A stretch of 36,713 nucleotides of DNA from Rubrivivax sp. Lineage in GTDB: Bacteria; Pseudomonadota; Gammaproteobacteria; Burkholderiales; Burkholderiaceae_C. The position numbers and the translations under genes are program-made. Shown here in pieces: positions 8,931 to 19,095 of the stretch (positions are counted from its first letter, which is position 1; every line of letters begins with the position of its first letter). The notes under the pieces are model-generated. The model made no database searches, was not told the origin of the DNA, and saw only the letters and a list, made by a program, of their open reading frames with translations. Location of the stretch: assembly GCA_016789865.1 (NCBI GenBank), contig JAEUPC010000054.1:1-36713 (forward strand), given 5' to 3'.

Positions 8931-8964
8931 TGTTCCATCCTGGTACAAGGCAGGGTTACCAGGA
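8931..8964. promoter_or_regulatory. Candidate enhancer (UAS) for the sigma-54 activator
   Basis: Two overlapping dyads lie about 100 bp upstream of the pedF -24 box. TGTTCC-atcct-GGTACA occupies 8931-8947. TCCTGGTA (8938-8945) and TACCAGGA (8957-8964) form a perfect 8-bp inverted repeat with centres 19 bp apart. The position suits an activator site for a sigma-54 promoter. A related 17-mer lies upstream of the alcohol dehydrogenase (31949-31965). Which of the two dyads is the true site is unclear. Confidence 0.6.
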
Positions 8965-8986
8965 AGTAGCAGCGCCGGGCCGACCT

Positions 8987-9002
8987 TGGCACGATGCGCG
9001 CA
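8987..9002 (+). promoter_or_regulatory. Possible weak sigma-54 promoter before the activator gene
   Basis: TGGCAC-gatgc-GCGCA has a perfect -24 half and only the GC of the -12 half, at correct spacing, 35 bases before the activator's ATG. The start site would then fall within a few bases of the ribosome site, which argues against it. It is recorded as a possible autoregulatory element only. Confidence 0.25.
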
Positions 9003-9036
9003 GTCCAAGGCAGAGCCCAACAGGAGACAACGACGC

Positions 9037-11334
<2,298 letters not shown>

Positions 11335-11336
11335 CC

Positions 11337-11375
11337 AAAAGGGCCGCTCACGCCCGGCCTGCGTCCCCGCGGCCC
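11337..11375 (-). terminator. Possible intrinsic terminator of the relay-protein gene
   Basis: On the minus strand, GGGCCGC (from 11375) pairs with GCGGCCC (11347-11341) over a 21-nt GC-rich loop and is followed by TTTT. It starts 15 bases after the stop of the leftward gene ending at 11390. The stem is short and the loop long, so strength is uncertain. Confidence 0.4.
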
Positions 11376-11389
11376 GGCCCCCGCGCGGA

Positions 11390-12499
11390 TCAACGTCCAT
11401 GCGGCGCGAGCATTTCGTCTTCGGCCAGCCGCCACGCCCGCTGCGCGTTCAGCGCATGCCGCTCGTCGGCCTGCCATGCCGCAGGCGCCGCCTGCTGCAC
11501 CGCGGCGTCGGGCCAGGTGGCGCCGCGTCGAGCGCCGGCCTGCGCGGCCAGCCACAGTTCGCTCCAGTAGTTGCGCTGCTGAACAACCTCATCGCGGGTG
11601 GCCAGGGGCCCTGCCTCGCCGAGCACCCGGTCGCCAGCGCCGCTCATCGCGAGCACCGCATCCAGCGCCGCGATCATCGAGCGCGGCTCGGTGTCGCTGC
11701 CGTCGGGCGCGCCGTCGAACCACAAGAGCCCCCAAGCGGCCACCACGCCCGCGGCCGGATGGCGCCAGACGCTGGCGGCCGATACGGCGCCACGCGGCAC
11801 CACCTCGTACTCGAACGGCCCCCACCGCGCCCGCGCGCCCGCCGAGGCCTCGCCGGGGGCCAGCGCCGCAGGCAACCGGACCGGGGCAGCCCCCAGGTCC
11901 GAGGCTGCCGGGCCGAGTTGCCCCCGCAACCGCTGCACGCAAGCCGGGCACTGCCGCGCCATCGCCTGCACCACCACCGCCGGCGCGCGCACGCGCGCGG
12001 CCCCCATGCCGGCATTGCCCAGCACCAGCTCGGCCCGTGCGTACGGGTTCATGACCTCGCCGATGTCCTGCCCGAGTTCGCCCCGCACCCGGCAACGCAG
12101 GGCCTTGGCGAAGGCCGGGCTCGGGCCGCTGCCGATCAACCACAACCGCCCACCGTGGCGGGCCAGCAGCAGGTTGGCCACCGCGCCGCGGTTGTGGGCC
12201 GCCGGGCTGCCGCCGGCCCCCGGCACCCACCAGACGCCCTCGGCGAGGGCGTGCAGCCGCGGTGCAAGCGGTCCGCAAGCCCGGCCCGGCACACCGGCCG
12301 GCACCTCGGGCGTCGCACCCGCCACCAGCCCCTCGCCAGCGGCCGCAGGCGCCCGATCGGCGGCCCGCAAATTCTCCGGCAGCGCTGTCGCGGCCGCAGC
12401 CATGGCAGCCAGCGCCACCGCACCGATCAACGAGGTCCAGCCACGCTGGCGGCCCGGCGCAACAGGTGTTCCCGCCGCTGCGGGTTGACCCTGTGCCAC
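11390..12499 (-). CDS. Degenerate metallo-beta-lactamase-fold 'quinoprotein relay' protein lacking zinc ligands
   Basis: About 369 residues from a GTG with AGGTGG upstream (the frame is open to 12616). A hydrophobic segment (LIGAVALAAMAAAATAL) suggests export or an N-terminal anchor. The body follows the layout of the zinc metallohydrolases found in PQQ alcohol-oxidation clusters: LAEGVWWVPG, AVANLLLARH, LIGSGPSPAFAKAL, then LVLGNAGM and the late RDEVVQQRNYWSELW. The zinc motif expected before LGNA (HxHxDH) reads MNPYARAELVLGNA, so every metal histidine of that motif is gone, and later ligands also seem missing. It is probably a non-catalytic paralogue, or the family assignment is only structural. 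Neighbouring PQQ genes support the context. Confidence 0.6.
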   Translation of the reverse strand: MAQGQPAAAGTPVAPGRQRGWTSLIGAVALAAMAAAATALPENLRAADRAPAAAGEGLVAGATPEVPAGVPGRACGPLAPRLHALAEGVWWVPGAGGSPAAHNRGAVANLLLARHGGRLWLIGSGPSPAFAKALRCRVRGELGQDIGEVMNPYARAELVLGNAGMGAARVRAPAVVVQAMARQCPACVQRLRGQLGPAASDLGAAPVRLPAALAPGEASAGARARWGPFEYEVVPRGAVSAASVWRHPAAGVVAAWGLLWFDGAPDGSDTEPRSMIAALDAVLAMSGAGDRVLGEAGPLATRDEVVQQRNYWSELWLAAQAGARRGATWPDAAVQQAAPAAWQADERHALNAQRAWRLAEDEMLAPHGR

Positions 12500-12846
12500 G
12501 TTGGGACGACCACCTGCCACGCTGTCACGTCGGCCGCCATGCAACGCCGCTTCGATCACGTCGGGCCCCACGATGTCCGGGCGGCAGCCTCGCGAGGCCC
12601 GCGATGCGCCGCGCACGGCACATGTCTTGCTCGGGACTGGGCGAGTCCCCTCGGGCCATGGGCGGCCGCGCTGCAGTCGGCGGTCCTTCGATCCCTTGCT
12701 CTCGCGGTCTTCACGAGCCCCTGCTCAGCAGCATTCATGCCGTTGGTTCCCTTGCCGGCCCGCAGCATCTGGTATCGGCGCTTGCCGCCCCACGCGCCCC
12801 CGCCACGCTGGCGCCGGGCCCGGCCGCGTTCATGCGGAGGCCGGCG
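12500..12846. other. Divergent non-coding region before the PqqB-like operon
   Basis: This 347-bp stretch lies between the leftward relay-protein gene and the rightward PqqB-like gene. It should contain the promoter of the ten-gene rightward run. Open frames in it have no ribosome sites or recognisable homology. A sigma-54-like string (12770-12785, TGGTATCGGCGCTTGC) has its GG and GC one base too far apart, so it is not counted. No other clear signal was seen. Confidence 0.4.
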
Positions 12847-13662
12847 GTGCGGCTGATGATTCTGCGCGGCGGCCGGGCCACCTGCGGCGCGCGCGGCGAC
12901 GCGACTCGCTGCCGGCGCGATGCCTTGCGGCCCGACACCGCCGACGGCGGCGTGCCGGCGTTCGGCAGCGGCGGCCACTGGGCCCTTGTCAACATCTCCG
13001 CGGCGGTGGCCCGGCAGCTGGGCGAAGACCGCCTGCCGCTGGCCGCCGCCGGCCTGGCCACCCCCGAAGTCCGCACGGTGGTGCTCACCGACGCGCAGCT
13101 GGAGCATGTGAGCGGGCTGCTCTCGCTGCGCGGCGGCGCGCCGATCGACCTGTATGCCACGCCGGCGGTGTTCGAGGAGCTCAGCAGCAACCTGCCCGTG
13201 CTGCCGGCGCTGCAGCACTACTGCGGAGTGCACTGGCGGGTCATCCCGGTGGCCGGCGACCGCCCGGCGGCGGCGTTTCGCGTCGAGAGCATGCCGCTGG
13301 TGGAGTTCATCGCGGTGGCCACCGACGGAAGACCTCTGCCGCATGCGGCGCAGCACCGGCAGGTGGTGGGCGACCACGTGGCGCTGGTGGTGCGCGACCT
13401 GGCCAGCGGCTGCCAGGTGTTCTGCGCCCCGGGGCTCACGCGCCCGGGCGCGCTGGAGCTGGAGTGGATGCGCCGCTGCGACGCGGTGCTGCTGGGCGCC
13501 ATGCCGCTGGACGCGACGCGCGGCCCCACCGGCCTGGACTGGATCGAGGACCTGCCCGCGCGCCTGAAGGTGATGCTGGTCGAGGCCGATGCGCCGCGCA
13601 CGCAGGCGTTGGCCGGCCGCGGCATCGCGGTGGCCGAGGACGGCATGGAGTTCGAACTTTGA
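12847..13662 (+). CDS. PqqB-like protein (metallo-beta-lactamase fold) lacking the CxCxxC site
   Basis: A 271-residue relative of PqqB, the PQQ-biosynthesis oxygenase. Matching stretches are VVLTDAQLEHVSGLLSLRGG (PqqB has TDSQIDHTTGLLSLRE), YATPAVFEELSSNLPVLPAL, VVGDHVALVV and VFCAPGLTRPG. The N-terminal CxCxxC structural zinc site of PqqB is not present; the corresponding region is Arg-rich. The motif Asp before His is replaced by Glu (LEH). It is shorter than PqqB (about 304). GTG 12847 was chosen because GGAGG lies six bases upstream; ATG 12832 and 12856 are alternatives. No pqqACDE genes are nearby, so this is likely an accessory paralogue rather than the biosynthetic PqqB. Confidence 0.75.
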   Translation: MRLMILRGGRATCGARGDATRCRRDALRPDTADGGVPAFGSGGHWALVNISAAVARQLGEDRLPLAAAGLATPEVRTVVLTDAQLEHVSGLLSLRGGAPIDLYATPAVFEELSSNLPVLPALQHYCGVHWRVIPVAGDRPAAAFRVESMPLVEFIAVATDGRPLPHAAQHRQVVGDHVALVVRDLASGCQVFCAPGLTRPGALELEWMRRCDAVLLGAMPLDATRGPTGLDWIEDLPARLKVMLVEADAPRTQALAGRGIAVAEDGMEFEL

Positions 13663-14438
13663 GCACGTCGGCGCCCGCACCGCCGCTGGTCGCCGAAGGG
13701 CTCGTCAAGCGCTACGGCGCGCGGCGGGTGCTGGACCATGTCTCGCTCACGCTGCACGCCGGCCAGTGGGTGGCGCTGCTCGGCCCCAATGGTGCGGGCA
13801 AGTCCACGCTCTTCGCGCTGCTGACGGGCCTGTTCGCCGCCGACGAGGGCCACATCGCCATCGGCGGCCATGACCTGCGCCACGCCGCGCCGCGCGCGCT
13901 GCGCGAGGTGGGCGTGGTGTACCAGCAGCCGGCGCTCGACCTCGACCTGAGCGTGCTGCGCAACCTGCGCTTCCACGCCGCGCTGCATGGCTTGCCGGGC
14001 ACGGCGGCCGCCGCACGCATCGACGCCGCGCTCGCGGCGCACGGCCTGGCCGCCGACCGCCACCGCGCGGCGCGCGAGCTCTCCGGCGGCAACCGCCGCA
14101 AGGTGGAGCTGGCGCGCGCGCTGCTGCACGCGCCGCCCGTGCTGCTGATGGACGAACCGACCGTCGGGCTGGACCCCCGCTCGCGGCACGACCTGCTGGC
14201 GACCATTGCCGCCGACGTGCACGGGCGCGGCAGCGCAGTGCTGTGGGCCACGCACCTCGTCGAGGAGGCCGCGCGCGCCGACCGCGTGCTCGTGCTGCAC
14301 CAGGGCCGCCTGCTGGCCGACGGCACGCCGGCCGACGTCACCGCGGCGCTGGGCGGCGGCACCCTCGAACAAGCCTTCCTGCGCGCCACGGCCGCGCGGG
14401 GGCAAGAATCACCACGGCAGAAGGAGACCGCACGATGA
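13659..14438 (+). CDS. ABC transporter ATP-binding protein, PQQ-dependent alcohol dehydrogenase system
   Basis: A 259-residue ABC ATPase of the DrrA-like export type found in PQQ alcohol-oxidation clusters (PedABC in Pseudomonas putida). Walker A is GPNGAGKST, the signature LSGGNRRKVELARAL, and Walker B VLLMDEPTVGLD, with the switch His in WATHLVEE. The TTG start overlaps the preceding stop (TTGA at 13659-13662) with GGAG upstream. It works with the ABC-2 permease at 16794, separated from it by the beta-propeller and binding-protein genes. The transported substrate is not known; export of toxic alcohol or aldehyde has been proposed for the Ped homologues. Confidence 0.9.
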   Translation: MSTSAPAPPLVAEGLVKRYGARRVLDHVSLTLHAGQWVALLGPNGAGKSTLFALLTGLFAADEGHIAIGGHDLRHAAPRALREVGVVYQQPALDLDLSVLRNLRFHAALHGLPGTAAAARIDAALAAHGLAADRHRAARELSGGNRRKVELARALLHAPPVLLMDEPTVGLDPRSRHDLLATIAADVHGRGSAVLWATHLVEEAARADRVLVLHQGRLLADGTPADVTAALGGGTLEQAFLRATAARGQESPRQKETAR

Positions 14439-15493
14439 CCAGCCCCGAAGAGGCACCGGCACACCACCGGGACATGTCACCCGCGCTGCATCGCACACCC
14501 CAGCCCGCCATCGCAGCGGGGGCCCAGGCCGCGGCCCGGGCCGTGACCTGCATCGCCCTGATCGCGGCGCCGCTGATGGTCCAAGCCCAGGGCGTGGCCT
14601 GGATCTCCAGCGAGAAGGACCACGCCCTCACGCTGCTCGACCTGAAGACGCAGGCCGTGGTCGGCACCGTGCCGACCTGCAAGCGGCCGCGCCACATGCA
14701 AGTCACGCCCGACGGCAAGCAGGTCGCGGTGGCCTGCGGCGAGTCGGCGGAGGCCGACTTCATCGACATCGCCACGAAGAAGAGCGTGCGCCGCGTGCCG
14801 CTGGGCGACGACCCCGAGATCTTCGACCTCAGCGCAGACGGCAAGACTCTCTTCGTCACCAACGAGGAAGACTCCGAACTCGGCTTCATCGACCTGGCCA
14901 CCGGCAAGCGCAGCCGGGCCGTCAAGGTCGGCGGCGAGCCCGAGGGCGTGAAGCTGTCGGCCGACGGCAAGCTGGTCTACGTCACCAGCGAGGTGGCCAA
15001 CACCGTGCACGCCGTGGAGGTGGCCAGCGGCAAGGTGGTGCACAACGTGAAGGTCGGCAAGCGGCCGCGCCGCTTTGCACTCAGCCCCGATGGCGGCACG
15101 CTGTGGGTGAGCAACGAGCTGGATGCCAGCGTCAGCGTGATCGACACGAAGACGCACACCGTGGCCGCCACCATCGCCTTCGAGGTCAAGGGCGCGCGCA
15201 AGGCCGACATCACGCCGGTAGGCCTGGCCTTCACGCGCGACGGCAAGCGCGCTTTCGTGGGCCTGGGCCGTGCCAACCACGTGGCCTTCGTCGACGTCGG
15301 CACGCGCAAGGTCACCGACCTCGTGCTGGTGGGCAAGCGCGCCTGGGGGGTGGCGCTGGACCGGGCCGAGAAGACGCTGCTGGTGATGAACGGCTTGTCC
15401 GACGACGTGACCATCGTCGACGTGGCCGGCGCCAAGGCGGTGAAGACCGTGAAGGTCGGGCGCGTGCCGCACAGCGCAGTCGTCGTCGAGTGA
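14435..15493 (+). CDS. PQQ-dependent catabolism-associated YVTN beta-propeller protein
   Basis: A 352-residue secreted beta-propeller. After an N-terminal extension and signal segment (CIALIAAPLMVQAQ) come repeated blades such as FDLSADGKTLFVTNEEDS, VKLSADGKLVYVTSE, FALSPDGGTLWVSNELDAS and LAFTRDGKRAFVGLG. This repeat type is a marker protein of PQQ-alcohol-dehydrogenase clusters. The role is unknown; propellers of this kind usually act as periplasmic binding or scaffold proteins. The ATG overlaps the ATPase stop (ATGA) with AAGGAGA seven bases upstream. Confidence 0.9.
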   Translation: MTSPEEAPAHHRDMSPALHRTPQPAIAAGAQAAARAVTCIALIAAPLMVQAQGVAWISSEKDHALTLLDLKTQAVVGTVPTCKRPRHMQVTPDGKQVAVACGESAEADFIDIATKKSVRRVPLGDDPEIFDLSADGKTLFVTNEEDSELGFIDLATGKRSRAVKVGGEPEGVKLSADGKLVYVTSEVANTVHAVEVASGKVVHNVKVGKRPRRFALSPDGGTLWVSNELDASVSVIDTKTHTVAATIAFEVKGARKADITPVGLAFTRDGKRAFVGLGRANHVAFVDVGTRKVTDLVLVGKRAWGVALDRAEKTLLVMNGLSDDVTIVDVAGAKAVKTVKVGRVPHSAVVVE

Positions 15494-16797
15494 TGCGGCG
15501 TCCATTGCGGCCGGGCCGGCGCGCAGCCACCACAGCCGCTTCGGCAGGATTGGCCACGCGCACTGCCGGTCTGCCGGGCCGTGGCGGGCCGGCCCGGGCG
15601 GCGCCCGGGCTCCGGCCTGCTGCAGGGCATCGGCTGGCCGCCCTCCTGTGCGTTGCCTTGCCCGCCATGGCTGCGGCGCAGGGCAGCGGCCACAAGGTGA
15701 CGCTGCTGCTGCCGGCCGACGACCCACGCCTGGCGCGCACCGCGCTGGAACGCGCCGCCCCGGGTCACCCGCAGGGCAAGGTTGCCGACGCGTTGCGCAT
15801 CGCCATCAACGAGGGGCAGGGCGAACTCGCGGCCGCGGGCACGCGGCTCGAACTCGCCACGGTCGAGGTGGCCGGCGCCGACGCCGCGCGCCAGGCCGCC
15901 ACCGCTGCCGAAAAGGCCGGCGCCTCTGCGCTCGTCACCGACCTGCCGGCGGCCTGGACACTGGCCGCCGCCGATGCCGTGAAGCTGCCCGTGCTGAACG
16001 CCGGGGCCACCGCCGACGCGCTGCGCCAGGCCCAGTGCCGGCGCAATCTGTGGCACCTGGCCCCCAGCGAGCGCATGAAAGCCGACGCGCTGGCGCAATT
16101 TCTGGTGGCACGCAAGTGGAGCCAGGTGCTGCTGCTGGCCGGGCCGTCCGAAGCCGACGCCGAGCGCAGCGCCGCTGCACAGGCCGCCATCAAGCGCTAC
16201 GGCCTCAAGCTCGCGGCCAGCAAGCCATTCAAGCTCTCGGCCGACCCTCGCGAGCGCGACCTCGCCAACCCGCTGCTGCTCACCGGCCCCTCGGCTGGCG
16301 CCTACGACGTGGTGTGGGTCGTCGACAGCGACGGCGAGTTCGCCATGAACCTGCCGTTGCGCACTGCGCTGCCGCGGCCGGTGATGGGCGATGCGGGGCT
16401 CGCGGCACTCGCCTGGAGCGCCAAGTTCGAGCGATATGGCGCACCGCAGGTCACGCGCCGCCTCGCCAAGGCGGTAGGCCGGCCGATGAGCGCGCACGAC
16501 TTCCCCGCCTGGCTGGCCGGCAAGGCGCTGGTGGCAGCCGCGGTGGCCGCGCCGAACCCGGCCCAGGCCCCGGCCGGCGCTTTCGCCAAGGCCCTGGCCG
16601 AGGGTGAGCTGGACGGCAGCAAAGGCGTGCTGATGAGCTTCCGCCCCTGGGACGGACAGCTGCGCCAGCCCCTGATGCTCAGCGACGGCCACGGCGTGGC
16701 CGCACTCGCGCCGCTGGAGGGCGTGCTGCACCCGAAAAACAACCTCGATGCCATCGGCGCCGACGCGCCCGAGAAGCTGTGCAAGGCGCGATCGTGA
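15493..16797 (+). CDS. ABC transporter substrate-binding protein, PQQ-dependent alcohol dehydrogenase system
   Basis: A 434-residue exported protein with the type-I periplasmic binding fold of branched-chain amino-acid receptors, in the subfamily that accompanies the PQQ-system ABC transporter. The signal peptide core is LAALLCVALPAMAAAQ, preceded by an unusually long Arg-rich stretch of about 45 residues; a later start is possible but none has a better ribosome site. Motifs: VTLLLPADDPR, ALVTDLPAAWTLAAADAVKLPVLN (cut here to its general form), QCRRNLWHLAPSERMKADAL. Start and previous stop share one base (TGATG). Confidence 0.85.
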   Translation: MRRPLRPGRRAATTAASAGLATRTAGLPGRGGPARAAPGLRPAAGHRLAALLCVALPAMAAAQGSGHKVTLLLPADDPRLARTALERAAPGHPQGKVADALRIAINEGQGELAAAGTRLELATVEVAGADAARQAATAAEKAGASALVTDLPAAWTLAAADAVKLPVLNAGATADALRQAQCRRNLWHLAPSERMKADALAQFLVARKWSQVLLLAGPSEADAERSAAAQAAIKRYGLKLAASKPFKLSADPRERDLANPLLLTGPSAGAYDVVWVVDSDGEFAMNLPLRTALPRPVMGDAGLAALAWSAKFERYGAPQVTRRLAKAVGRPMSAHDFPAWLAGKALVAAAVAAPNPAQAPAGAFAKALAEGELDGSKGVLMSFRPWDGQLRQPLMLSDGHGVAALAPLEGVLHPKNNLDAIGADAPEKLCKARS

Positions 16798-17699
16798 GCA
16801 CCGAGCCCGAATCAGCACCCGCTGCGGCACCCGCTGCGGCACCCCCTGTGGCGCCCGCCGCGCCGCCCGTGCGCCGCAGCGGCCTGCCGCATGCGCTGCA
16901 GGCGCTGGGGGCCATCGTCGCGCGCGAGATGCTCAAGTTCTCGCGCCAGTACGGGCGGCTGGCCTCGGCGGTGGTGCGCCCGCTGCTGTGGCTGGCGGTG
17001 TTCGCCGCGGGCTTTCGCAATGTCTTCGGCATCGCCGTCAACGAGCCCTACGACACCTACATCCCGTATGACGTCTACATCGCGCCGGGACTCATCGGCA
17101 TGGTGCTGCTGTTCAACGGCATGCAAGGCAGCCTGGCGATGGTGTACGACCGCGAGATGGGGCTGATGCGCCTGTTGCTCACCGCGCCGCTGCCACGCTG
17201 GTGGGTGCTGTTCGCCAAGCTGGTGGCCACCGCGGCGCTGAGCCTGGCGCAGGCGGCGGTGTTCGTGGCAGTGGCGGCGCTGCTGGGCACGGTGCTGCCG
17301 GTGTTCGGGCCGCACGCGCCGGCGGTGCTGGCCGCGGCCATCGGCTCGGCGCTGATGCTGGCGGCGCTGGGCCTGCTGCTCTCCGTGCACATCAAGCAGC
17401 TGGAGAACTTCGCCGGCACGATGAACTTCGTCATCTTCCCGATGTACTTCATCTCCACCGCGCTGTACCCGCTGTGGAAGCTGGAGGAATCGGGCGCCGA
17501 GTGGGTGTGGCGCGTGGCGCAGTTCAACCCGTTCACGCACGCGGTGGAGTGGATGCGCTTTGCGCTGTATGGCAAGGACGCGGGCATCGCGCCGTGGGTG
17601 GTGCTGGGCACGCTGGCGCTGTGCTTTGCGCTCGCCGCGTGGGGCTACGACCCGCAGCGCGGCTTCGGGCAACTTACCAAGCGAGGGGGGCCGGCGTGA
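16794..17699 (+). CDS. ABC-2 type permease of the PQQ-system exporter
   Basis: A 301-residue inner-membrane protein with about six membrane helices, partner of the ATPase at 13659. The segment FAGTMNFVIFPMYFISTALYP is the ABC-2 signature region. The GTG start overlaps the previous stop (GTGA). The first 30 residues are Ala/Pro-rich and come from a short tandem DNA repeat (GCACCCGCTGCG units near 16816-16846). Its stop overlaps the start of the ExbB-like gene, so the exporter and the next cassette are translated from one mRNA. Confidence 0.93.
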   Translation: MSTEPESAPAAAPAAAPPVAPAAPPVRRSGLPHALQALGAIVAREMLKFSRQYGRLASAVVRPLLWLAVFAAGFRNVFGIAVNEPYDTYIPYDVYIAPGLIGMVLLFNGMQGSLAMVYDREMGLMRLLLTAPLPRWWVLFAKLVATAALSLAQAAVFVAVAALLGTVLPVFGPHAPAVLAAAIGSALMLAALGLLLSVHIKQLENFAGTMNFVIFPMYFISTALYPLWKLEESGAEWVWRVAQFNPFTHAVEWMRFALYGKDAGIAPWVVLGTLALCFALAAWGYDPQRGFGQLTKRGGPA

Positions 17700-18409
17700 C
17701 GGGGCTCTTGATGCGCTGGATGCGCGGGCCACGCCCCGGCGGCAGCGGCCCGGGTGATGCCGCGGCCCGCTGGGTGCCGCGCGCCGACTTCACCGTGCAG
17801 CAGCGCGCCCAGCGGCTGTTCTGGCAATGGGCGGTGCATGCCGGTGTGGTGTTGTTCATCGCCTGGTGGCTGCAGGCGCGCGGCCTGTGGCGCGCGCTGG
17901 TCGAGGGCGACCCCAGCGGCATCAGCGTGGGCATTGCGCTGCTCGCCGCGCTGGTCACGCTGTGGTGCGGGCTGCGCGCGCGCACGCTGGCGCACGAGGC
18001 TTCACCCGGCAGCACCTGGCGCCGCCTGCACGCCGCCGACCGCGCGCGCAATGCCTCGCTCGCGCCGCAGTTGCTGGCCGACCGCACGCACGGCCCACAC
18101 GAGACCGCGTGGTGGTTCTGCGGCGCCACGCTCAAGCTCGGGCTGTTGGGCACCGTGGTCGGCTTCATCGTCATGGCCAGCCAGATCGGCCAGAGCGGCA
18201 GCTTCGAACTCGACCAGATCCAGACGCTGCTCAAGCAGATGACCACCGGCATGGCGATTGCGCTTTACACCACGCTGGTGGGCCTGATCGGCAACCTGTG
18301 GCTCGGGCTGCAGTTGATGCTGCTCGACCGCCTGGGCGACCGCCTGGCCGCCGACATCCTGGCCGACGGCCTCGAGGGTGGCGCTGCCACCGCGGCTGCG
18401 CAGCGCTGA
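17696..18409 (+). CDS. MotA/TolQ/ExbB-type proton channel family protein
   Basis: A 237-residue membrane protein with four predicted helices: about 41-60, 75-92, 139-161 and 184-210. The last pair carries the family pattern: LKLGLLGTVVGFIVMA and TTGMAIALYTTLVGLIGNLW. Such proteins form a pentameric proton channel around a dimer of an ExbD/MotB-type partner, which is encoded next. The GTG start overlaps the permease stop. It lacks the large cytoplasmic loop of MotA. What the motor drives is unknown; the absence of TonB, TolA or Pal nearby argues against classical Ton or Tol systems. Confidence 0.82.
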   Translation: MTGLLMRWMRGPRPGGSGPGDAAARWVPRADFTVQQRAQRLFWQWAVHAGVVLFIAWWLQARGLWRALVEGDPSGISVGIALLAALVTLWCGLRARTLAHEASPGSTWRRLHAADRARNASLAPQLLADRTHGPHETAWWFCGATLKLGLLGTVVGFIVMASQIGQSGSFELDQIQTLLKQMTTGMAIALYTTLVGLIGNLWLGLQLMLLDRLGDRLAADILADGLEGGAATAAAQR

Positions 18410-18412
18410 GCC

Positions 18413-19015
18413 ATGGCCGTGCTGCGCAAGCGCCGCTTCGACGAGCTGGACCCGTTCTCGGACCTGCTGTTCAACACGCTGCTGGCGTTCGTGCTGCTGT
18501 TCGCCATCGCGCTGATTGCCATGAACCCCAAGGCCAAGACCGGCGTCATCGATGCCAAGGCCGAGTTCATCATCACCGTGACCTGGCCCGACCTCGACCC
18601 CAACGATGTCGACACCTGGGTGCAAGACCCCGGCGGCAACCTCGTGTGGTTCCGCGCCCGCGAGGCCGGCATGATGCATCTGGACCGCGACGACCGCGGC
18701 CTCACCAACGACACCATCGTCATCAACGGCCAGCAGGTGGTGAACCCGCTGAACCAGGAGGTGGTGACGATCCGCGGCTTCGCGCCCGGCGAGTACACGG
18801 TCAACACGCACTACTACGACACCAAGAACGGCCAGCCGGTGAACGTGAGCGTCTCGGTGGTCAAGGTGAACCCCCGCGCCGAGGTCTTCTACTACGGCAA
18901 CGTCACGCTGGCGCGCAAGGGCGACGAAGCCACCGCGGTGCGCTTCACCGTCGACCGGCTGGGCTCGATCACCGGCGTGAACACGCTGGCCAAGAAGATC
19001 GTCGAGCGGCCATGA
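18413..19015 (+). CDS. ExbD-like membrane protein fused to a periplasmic beta-sandwich domain
   Basis: A 200-residue protein with a single N-terminal helix. LDPFSDLLFNTLLAFVLLF (12-30) matches the ExbD/TolR pattern PFIDVMLVLLIIFM, and Asp17 sits where the proton-carrying Asp of ExbD lies. The remaining 150 residues are periplasmic and resemble DUF2135/YfaP-like beta domains: ITVTWPDLDPNDVDTWVQDP, then MHLDRDDRGLTNDT and VVTIRGFAPGEYTVNTHYY. Acidic clusters could bind Ca2+ or another metal. It starts 3 bases after the channel gene. The pairing makes a two-part proton-driven motor with an unusual output domain. Confidence 0.78.
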   Translation: MAVLRKRRFDELDPFSDLLFNTLLAFVLLFAIALIAMNPKAKTGVIDAKAEFIITVTWPDLDPNDVDTWVQDPGGNLVWFRAREAGMMHLDRDDRGLTNDTIVINGQQVVNPLNQEVVTIRGFAPGEYTVNTHYYDTKNGQPVNVSVSVVKVNPRAEVFYYGNVTLARKGDEATAVRFTVDRLGSITGVNTLAKKIVERP

Positions 19016-19095
19016 AACGCCGCGCCACTCGCATCGACGACGCGCGCTTCGCCCCGCCGCCCGCGCCACGCTGTTTCAACCGCACGCTCCGCTGA
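19012..19095 (+). CDS. Possible 27-residue micro-protein between coupled genes
   Basis: An ATG overlaps the preceding stop (ATGA at 19012-19015) and the frame ends in TGA sharing one base with the next ATG (19093-19097). It encodes a basic 27-residue peptide (MKRRATRIDDARFAPPPAPR...). No homology is recognised. It could be a true small protein or simply a translational bridge that lets ribosomes pass the 79-base gap between two larger genes. Every other junction in this run is also overlapping or a few bases, which is the main support. Confidence 0.35.
   Translation: MKRRATRIDDARFAPPPAPRCFNRTLR

Noticed and set aside
12770-12785. Sigma-54-like string TGGTATCGGCGCTTGC before the PqqB-like operon
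   Set aside because: The distance between GG and GC is 11 bases instead of 10, which RpoN does not normally tolerate, and it would leave no clear activator site.
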